Part shown: positions 1-7,490 of the stretch, piece by piece | Numbering within the stretch: position 1 is the first letter of the stretch | Layout: each line of letters starts with the position of its first letter | Assembly: GCA_027322565.1 (NCBI GenBank) | Contig: DAHVRG010000111.1 | Coordinates: 1 to 12,684, forward strand | Length of the DNA stretch: 12,684 nt | Source of the DNA: Georgenia sp. | GTDB taxonomy: Bacteria; Actinomycetota; Actinomycetes; Actinomycetales; Actinomycetaceae | Direction of reading: 5' to 3' | Made by a program: the position numbers and the translations under genes | Notes under the pieces: model-generated | What the model was told of the DNA's origin: nothing | The model's database searches: none | What the model saw: the letters and a program-made list of their open reading frames with translations, nothing else

Positions 1-899
1 GGGGCGGCGCCGAGGGCGGCGATGGCGTACTCGTCGAGGTCGGAGGTCACGGTGATCTTCGTCGACGTCGCGCCGAGCTCGTCGAGCTGCTGCCGCACGG
101 TGAACGCCTGGGCGACGAGGTCGCCGGAGTCGAGCCGCACCGCGCCGAGCTCCCCGCCGTGCCGGCGGGCGGCGGCCACCGCGCGCTCCACGCCCCGCTC
201 GACGTCGTAGGTGTCGACGAGCAGCGTCGTGCCCGGCCCCATGGCGCGCACCTGGGCGTCGAAGGCCGCCTCCTCGTCGTCGTGGACGAGGGTGAAGGAG
301 TGGGCCGCGGTGCCGATCGTCGGGATGCCGTAGGTGCGTCCGGCCTCGAGCACGCTGGTCCCGACGAACCCGCCGACGACGGCGGCGCGCGCGGCGGCGA
401 CCGCGGCCTCCTCGTGCGTCCGACGCGCCCCCATCTCGAGGCATGGCCGGCCGTGGGCAGCGGTGGTCATCCGGGACGCGGCCGCGGCGACGGCGCTGTC
501 GTGGTTGAGGACGGAGAGCACGACGGTCTCGAGGAGGAGCGCCTCGGCGAAGGTGCCGCGGACGGTGAGGATCGGCGACCCCGGGAAGAAGCACTCCCCC
601 TCGCCGTAGCCGAGGACGTCGCCCCCGAAGCGGTAGTCGGCGAGGTACTCCAGCGCCTCCTCCCCGACGACGCGCTGCTCGCGCAGCCAGGCGATCTCGG
701 CGGTGGAGAAGGTGAAGTCGGCGATCGCGTCGAGGACCCGCCCGGTCCCGGCGACGACGCCGTAGCGTCGGCCGCCCGGCAGGCGGCGGGCGAAGACCTC
801 GAAGACGCCGGCCCGGTGGGCGGCACCGGACTGGAGGGACGCCTCGAGCATGGTGAGCTCGTAGCGGTCGGTGAGCAGGGCGGTGGTCGCGCGTGACAT
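1..899 (-). CDS. pncB: Nicotinate phosphoribosyltransferase, N-terminal part (3' end cut by window edge)
   Basis: This enzyme joins nicotinate and PRPP to form nicotinate mononucleotide, with ATP hydrolysis, in cytosolic NAD salvage (Preiss-Handler route). The gene starts at the ATG at 899-897 and runs off the left edge; 299 residues are visible. The N-terminus shows the family pattern LLTDRYELTMLEA (residues 8-20). A GYGEGECFFPGSPI stretch lies near 97-110 and MGARRTHEEAA near 156-166. GTAAHSF (196-202) contains His200, matching the phosphorylatable histidine of the family. The phosphate-binding stretch VRLDSGD is at 254-260. There is no good Shine-Dalgarno: GAGG lies only 3 nt from the ATG. 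A TAGGTT -10 box lies 7 nt upstream, so the mRNA may be leaderless. The gene follows the helicase on the same strand after a 90-bp gap containing a hairpin, so it is probably transcribed separately. The family assignment is firm. The missing C-terminus is due to the window, not truncation. Confidence 0.95.
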   Translation of the reverse strand, partial: MSRATTALLTDRYELTMLEASLQSGAAHRAGVFEVFARRLPGGRRYGVVAGTGRVLDAIADFTFSTAEIAWLREQRVVGEEALEYLADYRFGGDVLGYGEGECFFPGSPILTVRGTFAEALLLETVVLSVLNHDSAVAAAASRMTTAAHGRPCLEMGARRTHEEAAVAAARAAVVGGFVGTSVLEAGRTYGIPTIGTAAHSFTLVHDDEEAAFDAQVRAMGPGTTLLVDTYDVERGVERAVAAARRHGGELGAVRLDSGDLVAQAFTVRQQLDELGATSTKITVTSDLDEYAIAALGAA

Positions 900-906
900 G
901 GGCCTC

Positions 907-912
907 AACCTA
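907..912 (-). promoter_or_regulatory. Putative -10 box of pncB (leaderless promoter)
   Basis: TAGGTT on the minus strand fits the actinobacterial TANNNT -10 consensus. It ends 7 nt before the pncB ATG, the spacing expected when transcription begins at the start codon. No convincing -35 was found at 16-18 nt. This is inferred from position and consensus only. Confidence 0.4.
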
Positions 913-942
913 GCGACCCTTCCGCCCCTCCTGCCCCGGGAG

Positions 943-980
943 CCCGTCCCCGACCCACCGACGCGGGCGGTGGGGACGGG
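943..980 (-). terminator. GC-rich hairpin downstream of the helicase gene
   Basis: The arms CCCGTCCCC (943-951) and GGGGACGGG (972-980) are perfectly complementary over 9 bp. ACCG/CGGT can add a short inner stem. The hairpin begins 10 nt after the helicase TAG, on the transcribed strand. No U-tract follows it, so it may be a weak actinobacterial-style terminator or an mRNA 3'-end stabiliser separating the helicase from pncB. Confidence 0.45.
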
Positions 981-989
981 AGCGGGCCC

Positions 990-2828
990 CTACTTCCGGC
1001 CGACGAACCAGTTGCGGAGCAGGGCGATGCGCGCCTCGATCTCCTCGATGCTGGCCAGCGGCACCTCGGGGCCGCCGCAGCGCTTGCGCAGCTCGGCGTG
1101 GATCATCGCGTGCGGGGTGTTGCTGCGGCGCGACCACGCGGCGACCAGGCCGCCCAGCTCCTTGCGCAACGCGGCGCGGCGCTTGTGGTCGGAGATGCCG
1201 GCGTTCTCCTCCCGCTGCGCCCTGGCGGCCGCCTGCCGCTTCTGCTGCTTGACCTGGTCCGCCTGCCGGGCGCGCAGGCGGGCGCGGACCTGCTCGGGCT
1301 CGAGCAGGCCGGGGATGCCGAGGTACTCCTCCTCCTCGACCGAGCCGACCTCCGCACCGGTGCCGAACTCACCGCCGTCGAAGAGCACCCGGTCGAAGGA
1401 GGCCTGCGCGTCGAGGGCCTCGAACCCGGGGAGCATGAGCTCGTCGCTCGCCTTCTCCTCCCGGTTCGCGGCGGCGACGAGGGCGTCCTCGGGGGTGAAG
1501 AAGTCACCCTTCTCCTCGTTGGTGAGCACCCGGTCCAGGGCATGGTCGCGCTCGACCTCGAGCTGGGCCGCGAGCTCGAGGAGGACGGGCACGCTGGGGA
1601 GGAAGACCGAGGCCGTCTCGCCGCGGCGGCGGGCGCGGACGAAGCGTCCGATCGCCTGGGCGAAGAACAGCGGGGTGGCGCTGGAGGTGGCGTAGACGCC
1701 GACGGCCAGCCGCGGGACGTCGACTCCCTCGGAGACCATCCGGACGGCGATCATCCAGCGCTGGTCGCCCGCGGAGAACTCGTCGATGCGCTCGGAGGCG
1801 CCCTCGTCGTCGGAGAGGACGACGACCGGCGGCTCACCGGACACCTCGCGCAGCACGCGGGCGTAGGCCCGCGCCTTGGCCTGGTCGGTGGCGATGACCA
1901 GACCGCCCGCGTCGGGTACCCCGCGCCGCACCTCGGTGAGGCGGCGGTCGGCGGCCTGGAGGACGGCCGGGATCCAGTCGCCTGCCGGGTCGATGGCGGT
2001 GCGCCACGCCTGGGCGATGAGGTCCTTGGTCAGCGGCTCCCCGAGCGTGGCGCTCACCTCGTCACCCGCGCGGGTGCGCCAGCGCATCTGACCGGAGTAG
2101 GACAGGAAGATCACCGGGCGGACGACGCCGTCGCGCAGCGCGTCGGCGTTGCCGTAGGAGTAGTCCGCGCGGGAGCGGCGCACGCCGTCCGCGTCCCGCT
2201 CGTAGGTGACGAACGGGATGGCCGCGGTGTCGGAGCGGAAGGGGGTCCCGGTGAGGGCGAGGCGCCGGCGCGCCGGCTCGAAGGCGATGCGGATGCCGTC
2301 ACCCCAGGACAGCGCGTCCCCGCCGTGGTGGATCTCGTCGAGGATGACGAGGGTCGGCTGCGCCGTCGTGCGGCGGCGGTGCAGGTCCGGGTTGGCCGCG
2401 ACCTGGGCGTAGGTGAGGGCGACGCCGTCGAAGCTCGCACCGTGCCGCTCCTGCGCGTTGCGGAAGGCGGGGTCGAGCTGGATGCCGACCCGGGCCGCCG
2501 CCTCGGCCCACTGGCCCTTGAGGTGCTCGGTGGGGGCGACGACGGTGACCGCCGTGACCTCCCGGCGGGCGAGCAGCTCGGTGGCGACCCGCAGCGCGAA
2601 GGTCGTCTTGCCGGCGCCGGGCGTGGCGACCGCGAGGAAGTCGCGCGGGTCGGTGTCGAGGTACTGCTGCAGGGCCTCGGCCTGCCAGGCGCGCAGCCGG
2701 GAGGCGGTCCCCCAGGCGGCCCGGGCGGGGTAGGCGGGTGGCAGGTGCTCCGCGGCAGCCGTCGACACACCCGCAGGTGCGCCCTGCGGGTGGGTCGTCG
2801 CCGGCCTGCGCTGACCGGCGGCGCTCAC
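990..2828 (-). CDS. DEAD/DEAH box helicase (superfamily 2, partner of DUF3039)
   Basis: This is a 612-residue ATP-dependent nucleic-acid helicase or translocase. Visible SF2 motifs are a Q-motif-like RAWQAEAL near 46-53, Walker A TPGAGKTT (69-76), Walker B DEIH (164-167), the TGTPFR motif III region (193-198), MVSEGVDVPRL (motif V, about 364-374) and QAIGRFVRARR (motif VI, 391-401). After the two RecA-like domains comes a charged, Gln/Arg/Ala-rich helical segment (about 505-545). It ends in a C-terminal module with HAMIHAELRKRCGGP (573-587). I chose the GTG at 2828 because it overlaps the DUF3039 stop as GTGA and the protein then begins just before the helicase fold; an upstream in-frame ATG at 2993 would lie inside DUF3039. 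The gene is probably translationally coupled to DUF3039. The helicase family is clear, but the cellular role is not known to me; DNA repair or RNA work are both possible. Confidence 0.93.
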   Translation of the reverse strand: MSAAGQRRPATTHPQGAPAGVSTAAAEHLPPAYPARAAWGTASRLRAWQAEALQQYLDTDPRDFLAVATPGAGKTTFALRVATELLARREVTAVTVVAPTEHLKGQWAEAAARVGIQLDPAFRNAQERHGASFDGVALTYAQVAANPDLHRRRTTAQPTLVILDEIHHGGDALSWGDGIRIAFEPARRRLALTGTPFRSDTAAIPFVTYERDADGVRRSRADYSYGNADALRDGVVRPVIFLSYSGQMRWRTRAGDEVSATLGEPLTKDLIAQAWRTAIDPAGDWIPAVLQAADRRLTEVRRGVPDAGGLVIATDQAKARAYARVLREVSGEPPVVVLSDDEGASERIDEFSAGDQRWMIAVRMVSEGVDVPRLAVGVYATSSATPLFFAQAIGRFVRARRRGETASVFLPSVPVLLELAAQLEVERDHALDRVLTNEEKGDFFTPEDALVAAANREEKASDELMLPGFEALDAQASFDRVLFDGGEFGTGAEVGSVEEEEYLGIPGLLEPEQVRARLRARQADQVKQQKRQAAARAQREENAGISDHKRRAALRKELGGLVAAWSRRSNTPHAMIHAELRKRCGGPEVPLASIEEIEARIALLRNWFVGRK

Positions 2829-3166
2829 TCTCCGCTTCCGCCGGTGCCGCGGCCGCCCCGACCGAAGCCGCCGAAGCGGCCCTTGCCGGACCCGGCGTCG
2901 CCGCCACCCTGGAGGCTTTCGTAGATCTCCTTGCACGTGGGGCAGACCGGGTACTTCTTCGGGTCCCTGCCCGGGGTCCACACCTTGCCGCACAGCGCGA
3001 CGACCGGCTGTCCGGACAGCGCGGACGCCATGATCTTGTCCTTCTTGACGTAGTGCGCGTAGCGGTCGTTGTCACCGGGCTCCTGCTCGCGCAGCTCCTC
3101 GCGCTCCAGGACGCTCGTGCCGGACGACGGTTCGCTCGGGTGGCTGGGAGGCTCGGTGGAACTCAT
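2825..3166 (-). CDS. DUF3039 domain protein with putative zinc site and Gly/Arg-rich tail
   Basis: This is a 113-residue cytosolic protein that I recognise as the actinobacterial DUF3039 family; its function is unknown. After an acidic, Ser/Pro-rich N-terminus, the core (about 30-85) has YAHYVKKDKI, then ALCGKVW, then CPTCKEIYESL. His38, Cys59, Cys75 and Cys78 could form a His-Cys3 zinc site; this is inferred from spacing only. Residues 87-113 are almost entirely Gly, Arg, Ser and Phe (GRFGGFGRGGRGTGG), resembling an RGG-type RNA- or DNA-binding tail. The stop overlaps the helicase GTG as GTGA, so the two are almost certainly co-expressed and may work together. The ATG at 3166 has only a distant GGGAGA as a possible ribosome site. 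A TAGACT -10 box ends 7 nt upstream, pointing to a leaderless transcript. Confidence 0.9.
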   Translation of the reverse strand: MSSTEPPSHPSEPSSGTSVLEREELREQEPGDNDRYAHYVKKDKIMASALSGQPVVALCGKVWTPGRDPKKYPVCPTCKEIYESLQGGGDAGSGKGRFGGFGRGGRGTGGSGE

Positions 3167-3173
3167 GCGGACC

Positions 3174-3179
3174 AGTCTA
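3174..3179 (-). promoter_or_regulatory. Putative -10 box of the DUF3039-helicase operon
   Basis: TAGACT on the minus strand matches TANNNT and ends exactly 7 nt before the DUF3039 ATG. GGGACC, 17 nt upstream at 3197-3202, is a poor -35. The geometry suggests transcription starting at the ATG. The nagB stop lies only 42 bp upstream of this box, so read-through from nagB is also possible. Confidence 0.42.
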
Positions 3180-3220
3180 GGACGTCTCCCGCCGGTGGTC
3201 CCGGCGGCCCGCAGCCGCGG

Positions 3221-4006
3221 TCAGAGCCGCTGCCACCGTGGCTTCACGGCGTACGCCTCGCGGTAGTAGTCGAGCCGCTCGAGGCGGGCGGCGGCGGCCT
3301 CGTCGAGCAGGACGGTGGCGTGAGGGTGGTGCTGCATGACCGTCGCCGGCCAGGAGGCGCTCACCGGCCCCTCTACGAGCTGCTGCACGGCCTGCGCCTT
3401 GGCCTCGCCGGTGGCGACGAGGATGAGGTGGCGGGCCTCCATGATCGTGCCCAGCCCCTGGGACAGGCACAGGCGGGGGACGGCGTCGACGTCGCCGTCG
3501 AAGAAGCGGGCGTTGTCCTCCCGGGTCTGGCGGGTCAGCGCCACCACACGGGTACGGGAGGCGAGCGAGGAGCCGGGCTCGTTGAAGGCGATGTGGCCGT
3601 TGCTCCCGATGCCGAGGATCTGCAGGTCGATGCCGCCGGCGTCGTGGATGGCCTGCTCGTATGCGACGGCGGCGGCCTGGGGGTCCTCGGCGAGGCCGTC
3701 AGGCCCCTGGACCGCACCCGGTGGGAAGTCGACCCGCCCGACGATCTCGCGGTCGATGACGGTGCGGTAGCGCTCCGGGTGGTCGGCGGGCAGTCCGACG
3801 TACTCGTCGAGGAGGAACCCGCGGGCGCGGGCGAAGGAGACGCGCCCGACCTCGTACCGGCGGACGAGCTCGTCGTAGATGGCAACCGGGCTCGAGCCGG
3901 TGGCCAACCCGAGGACGGCGTCGGGCCGGTCGGTCAGCAGCTGCTCGACCGCGTCGGCGACCAGGACGCCGATCTCCTCCTCGCTGTCCGTGATGACGAC
4001 CTCCAC
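3221..4006 (-). CDS. nagB: Glucosamine-6-phosphate deaminase
   Basis: This enzyme converts glucosamine-6-phosphate and water to fructose-6-phosphate and ammonia, the last cytosolic step of amino-sugar (N-acetylglucosamine, chitin) catabolism. The protein has 261 residues, close to the usual family length. Phosphate-binding GLATGSSP is at 33-40. LDEYVGLP (66-73) carries the catalytic Asp67. GIGSNGHIAFNEPGSS (132-147) carries His138 and Glu143, with Asn136 where E. coli NagB has Asp141, a substitution I recall from other Gram-positive NagB proteins. I chose the GTG at 4006 because AAGGAGAGG (4013-4021) precedes it by 6 nt and the protein then begins VEVVITDSEE, like family N-termini. The upstream ATG at 4072 would add 22 atypical residues and would lie upstream of the probable transcription start. 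No nagA or sugar transporter is in the window. The gene stands alone behind its own leader. Confidence 0.95.
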   Translation of the reverse strand: MEVVITDSEEEIGVLVADAVEQLLTDRPDAVLGLATGSSPVAIYDELVRRYEVGRVSFARARGFLLDEYVGLPADHPERYRTVIDREIVGRVDFPPGAVQGPDGLAEDPQAAAVAYEQAIHDAGGIDLQILGIGSNGHIAFNEPGSSLASRTRVVALTRQTREDNARFFDGDVDAVPRLCLSQGLGTIMEARHLILVATGEAKAQAVQQLVEGPVSASWPATVMQHHPHATVLLDEAAAARLERLDYYREAYAVKPRWQRL

Positions 4007-4012
4007 CTGACA

Positions 4013-4021
4013 CCTCTCCTT
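4013..4021 (-). promoter_or_regulatory. Ribosome binding site deciding the nagB start
   Basis: AAGGAGAGG on the minus strand lies 6 nt before the GTG at 4006. It selects that GTG over the upstream in-frame ATG at 4072. Confidence 0.7.
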
Positions 4022-4033
4022 CGCGCCCGTGTG

Positions 4034-4050
4034 CGGTGCAGCGTGCACCG
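4034..4050. promoter_or_regulatory. 17-bp palindrome in the nagB leader (candidate operator)
   Basis: CGGTGCA-gcg-TGCACCG is a perfect 7-bp inverted repeat around a 3-bp centre. It lies between the putative -10 (4059-4064) and the nagB ribosome site, directly downstream of the expected transcription start. That is a typical repressor position for an amino-sugar-responsive regulator. It does not match the DasR consensus I know. It could alternatively act as an mRNA hairpin. Confidence 0.45.
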
Positions 4051-4058
4051 GCGTGTCC

Positions 4059-4064
4059 AGCGTA
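4059..4064 (-). promoter_or_regulatory. Putative -10 box of nagB
   Basis: TACGCT on the minus strand fits TANNNT. A start about 7 nt downstream would give a leader of roughly 45 nt containing the 4034-4050 palindrome and the ribosome site. No good -35 is visible, so an activator or a weak promoter is possible. Confidence 0.35.
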
Positions 4065-4096
4065 GTGACCACGCGAGCCGGAATCCTGGATACGCG

Positions 4097-4127
4097 AAGG
4101 CGGGCAGGACGCCGTCCTGCCCGCCTT
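4097..4127 (-). terminator. Strong hairpin terminator between hup and nagB
   Basis: Arms 4097-4110 (AAGGCGGGCAGGAC) and 4114-4127 pair perfectly over 14 bp around a 3-nt loop. The hairpin begins 22 nt after the HU stop codon. There is no clear U-tract on the minus strand. The perfect, GC-rich stem still makes it the most convincing terminator in the window, and it should separate hup transcription from nagB. Confidence 0.75.
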
Positions 4128-4148
4128 CCGCGTGAGGTCGCTAGACCG

Positions 4149-4433
4149 TCACTTGTTGGAGACAGCCTTCTTCAGGGCGCTGCCCGCGGAGATCTTCACG
4201 CCGTAGCCGGCCGGGATCTGGATCTCCTCGCCGGTCTGCGGGTTGCGGCCGGTGCGCGCCGCGCGCTCGACGCGCTCGACAGACAGCAGGCCCGTGATCT
4301 TGACGGCCTCGCCCTTGCTGACGGACTCGACAAGCACGTCCTGCAGGGCCGACAGAGCGGCGTCGGCCTGGGACTTGGTGAGCGAGGAGCGCTCGGCCAC
4401 AGCGGCGACGAGCTCGGTGCGGTTGACGGACAT
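4149..4433 (-). CDS. hup: HU family nucleoid DNA-binding protein
   Basis: This is a small histone-like protein of 94 residues that binds and bends DNA as a dimer in the nucleoid. It starts MSVNRTELVAAVAERSSLTKSQADAAL (given here only as a guide to the helical N-terminus). It has the GEAVKITG turn (41-48) and the DNA-binding beta-arm RTGRNPQTGEEIQIPA (60-75), including Pro65, which in HU family proteins intercalates into DNA. It ends SALKKAVSNK. It lacks the long Lys/Ala/Pro-rich tail of mycobacterial HupB and Streptomyces HupS, so it is the short HupA-like form. GAGAGAGGGA lies just upstream of the ATG at 4433. It has its own promoter region (4434-4514) and a terminator 22 nt downstream, so it is probably monocistronic and highly expressed. 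Confidence 0.96.
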   Translation of the reverse strand: MSVNRTELVAAVAERSSLTKSQADAALSALQDVLVESVSKGEAVKITGLLSVERVERAARTGRNPQTGEEIQIPAGYGVKISAGSALKKAVSNK

Positions 4434-4484
4434 GGAATCCCTCTCTCAGTCGGCGTGTGCACCCTTGTGGGTACGACGGGCCCG

Positions 4485-4514
4485 ACATTACGGCGTCAAA
4501 CCGCCGATTGTCGC
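4485..4514 (-). promoter_or_regulatory. Putative hup promoter
   Basis: On the minus strand GCGACA (4514-4509) and TAATGT (4490-4485) are separated by 18 nt, a fair -35/-10 pair. They would give a leader of about 45 nt before the HU ATG. A second -35-like TTGACG (4499-4494) lies between them and could serve a weaker downstream -10. The rest of the 4434-4615 gap shows nothing else I can support. Confidence 0.4.
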
Positions 4515-4615
4515 CCTCACGCGCCGAATACTGCGGCGTGTTGGGGTGATTCGGGCCGCCTGGGGCGCGTGGTGGGGGTGGTGACGGCAGCGTGCAGGCC
4601 CCGTGGAGCACCGGC

Positions 4616-5400
4616 TCAGCGGAACCGGCTGCCCTCGTCGTGCCGGTGGGCGAGCCCGGCCAGGACGGTGCACAGGAGGGCCCAGCCGAGGAGCACCGGC
4701 AGGGCGAGCGGGTAGCTCTCGACGCCGGTGACGGTCTCGACGACGACGTCCCGGCCGGCGCGGCTGGGCAACCACTGCGAGACCGACTCCAGCCAGCCGG
4801 GGAAGAGCTGCGGCGGGAGGAACAGGCCGCCGGCGAAGGCGAGTGGGAAGAGCAGCAGCTGGACGACGGCGATTGCCGCCTTGTTGCTCAGCCGGTAGCC
4901 GATAGCCAGGCCCAGCATGAGGAAGGGCAGCGCGGCGGCGAGGACAACGAGCGCCCCGAGGCCCAGCGTGCCCGCGTCGACCGTCGCCGCGGTGAGCAGC
5001 CCGCCGATGAGGAGCAGCGGCACCAGGCTGGCCAGCGCGAAGAGCAGGCCGGTGAGCACGCGGGCGAGGAGCCGGGGCGCGACGCCGGCCGGCAGGGTGC
5101 GCAGGTACCCGTCGAAGGGCAGCGCCCGGTCCTCGGCGACCCCGGCGCCGAAGGTGAACAGGAAGGTCGACATCACGGCGAACAGGGCGAGCTGTGCGAC
5201 GGCGGACGTCGCCGCCACCGGGTCGTCGGCCACCTGCGCGTTCGGGACGACGAAGAAGACGAGCGCCAGGCCGGGGAAGAGCAGGTTGCCGATGACGGCG
5301 ATCGGTATGCGGACCGTCTCGAGGATCCCGAAGCGGGTGTGGAGCAGGACGAGCCGGCCGAACCCGGGGGCGCGGAGCGGCTGCGGTGCGGTGAGGGCGG

Positions 5401-5404
<4 letters not shown>
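4616..5404 (-). CDS. ABC-2 type transporter permease
   Basis: This is a 262-residue integral membrane subunit of an ABC exporter, pairing with the ATPase encoded just upstream. Six hydrophobic segments are visible, at about 34-53, 68-89, 115-138, 147-169, 176-196 and 232-252. This is the ABC-2 membrane layout, with a loop carrying DGYLRTLPAG (98-107) before TM3 and the characteristic FAGGLFLPPQLFPGWLE region (190-206). It starts at the ATG at 5404, which overlaps the ATPase stop as ATGA, so translation should be coupled. It is the last gene of the operon beginning at about 7255; no clear terminator follows. The substrate is unknown; drugs, lipids or antibiotic-like peptides are typical for this class. 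Confidence 0.9.
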
Positions 5405-6311
<907 letters not shown>

Positions 6312-6312
<1 letters not shown>

Positions 6313-6617
6313 CAGGTGCTCTTCCCTCTCAGCAGGGCTTCCAGCGACTCGGTGTAGGTCTCGAAGGCACGGCGACCCTGCTTGCTCAGGGCCACGTAGG
6401 TCACGGGGCTGCGCCCCTCGAAGGTCTTCTCCACGGCGACGTACCGGGCGTCCTCGAGCTTGCGCAGGTGGGTGGACAGGTTCCCGGCGGTCATGTCGAG
6501 GAGCTGCTGCAGCTTGGTGAAGGTGAGGTGGTCCCCCTCGGGCAGCGCCGCGAGCGTGGCCATGACGCGTAGCCGGGACTGGGCGTGGATGACGGGGTCG
6601 AGCTCGACGTCGCTCAT
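6312..6617 (-). CDS. Winged-helix transcriptional regulator
   Basis: This is a 101-residue DNA-binding protein of the winged-helix type often matched by the HTH_34 (MarR/ArsR-like) domain. The helix-turn-helix covers about 32-56 (LTFTKLQQLLDMTAGNLSTH and on to LRKLEDARYV). It is followed by the wing VEKTFEGRSPVTYVALSKQGRRAF (written in part; 62-85). It starts at the ATG at 6617, overlapping the membrane-protein stop as ATGA, and its stop overlaps the ATPase start by one base. The position inside an exporter operon suggests a local repressor of that operon. The 33-bp palindrome at 7276-7308 is the natural candidate for its operator. There is no obvious ligand-binding domain, so signal sensing may be done elsewhere or by the wing domain itself. 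Confidence 0.9.
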
Positions 6618-7255
6618 GCCGACCGCCGCCGCGCGAGGTCCACGAGCACCGCGACGAGGAACCCGCCGCCGCCGGCCACCGCCATGACGAGGTAGGCGGC
6701 CGGTGTGCCGAGCAGCGCCGCGGCGCCGGCGACGAGGGCCACCCAGGCGCCCAGCCCGAACATCGGCCACTCGCGCCACAGCGCCCCTCCGGCCATGTAG
6801 AGCAGGCCGACGATGATGCAGCTGACCCCGTTGGTGAGCACCGCCATGACCGCGTCCCCGGCGCCGGCGCGCACCGCACCGGCGAAGAGGAGGCCGGCCG
6901 CGAGGAAGGCGACGAACCACGTGATGCCGTACATCGCCCCGACGGTGGCGGAGTCGCCGCGGATGCCCGCAGCGCGGCGGGTGGTGTGCACAGCCGTGAT
7001 GACGACGGCGACGACGAGGAGCGCGGAGAAGACGCCGAACGCCCAGTCCGCCGGGACGGGGCCGTCGGCGGTGAGGAAGAGGGTGAGGTAGCCGGCGAGC
7101 CAGGCCACGCCCCAGGCCGAGCCGATGAGGGCGAAGCTGGGCGCGGTGCGGCGGCGGGTGCGCTCGCGCTCGGCGGCGATCAGGGCGAGCAGCGCCGCCG
7201 GGTCGTCGGGGAGGCCGCCCTCCGGGACGTCGTGCGGGTCCTTGCTCACGTCCAT
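6614..7255 (-). CDS. Six-TM integral membrane protein of unknown function
   Basis: I do not recognise a named family. This 213-residue protein has a charged, cytosolic-looking N-terminus (1-38, with AERERTRRRT) followed by about six hydrophobic segments (about 40-62, 70-90, 106-128, 136-157, 165-183, 186-206). It ends VDLARRRSA. It is the first gene of an operon with a winged-helix regulator and an ABC exporter, and its stop overlaps the regulator start as ATGA. It might sense a membrane or ligand signal for the regulator, or be an accessory exporter part; both are inference. Start choice is uncertain. The ATG at 7255 gives the conserved-looking MDVSKD N-terminus, but AAGGAG (7275-7270) is 14 nt away from it. 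An in-frame TTG at 7264 sits 5 nt from that site and would add three residues. Confidence 0.82.
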   Translation of the reverse strand: MDVSKDPHDVPEGGLPDDPAALLALIAAERERTRRRTAPSFALIGSAWGVAWLAGYLTLFLTADGPVPADWAFGVFSALLVVAVVITAVHTTRRAAGIRGDSATVGAMYGITWFVAFLAAGLLFAGAVRAGAGDAVMAVLTNGVSCIIVGLLYMAGGALWREWPMFGLGAWVALVAGAAALLGTPAAYLVMAVAGGGGFLVAVLVDLARRRSA

Positions 7256-7275
7256 GACGGTCAACGTCACTCCTT

Positions 7276-7308
7276 GGCAGACGACTTTGTGCTGCAAAGT
7301 AGTCTGCC
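7276..7308. promoter_or_regulatory. 33-bp near-perfect palindrome: operator of the membrane protein-regulator-ABC operon
   Basis: Two 14-bp arms, GGCAGACGACTTTG (7276-7289) and its reverse complement with one mismatch (7295-7308), flank a 5-bp centre. The AT-rich inner core is ACTTTG-N5-CAAAGT. On the minus strand TACTTT (7301-7296) fits a -10 box, so the palindrome covers the -10 and the expected start point just before the AAGGAG ribosome site. This is the position of a repressor operator. The winged-helix protein encoded at 6312-6617 is the likely binder. The remaining 7309-7490 shows no gene or clear terminator. Confidence 0.75.
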
Positions 7309-7490
7309 GTGCGGGTGCGCAGGGCGCAACCCCCATGAGACCGGCGACGTCGGGTCGCCGGGACGGGACCGATGGGACGAGCCGCACGAGCGGCGGAGCC
7401 CGGCGGCCGGTCACGCGCCGAGGACGACCCGACCCAGCGGAGGCGCGCCGGCGGACGGTGCCGGACCCCGGCGCCCCACCATCCCGGGCG

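Noticed and set aside
1098..2924. Long plus-strand open frame of 608 codons opposite the helicase and DUF3039
   Set aside because: It is antisense to clear family members, has low-complexity Gly/Ala/Arg/Glu composition typical of GC-rich shadow frames, and shows no recognisable motif.
3171..3182. Sequence around GACCAGTCTAGG resembling half of a DasR (dre) site
   Set aside because: It is not palindromic, matches only part of the consensus, and lies upstream of DUF3039, not nagB.
2738..4135. Plus-strand open frame of 465 codons opposite DUF3039 and nagB
   Set aside because: It spans two genuine minus-strand genes and the gap between them, and its composition is that of a shadow frame.
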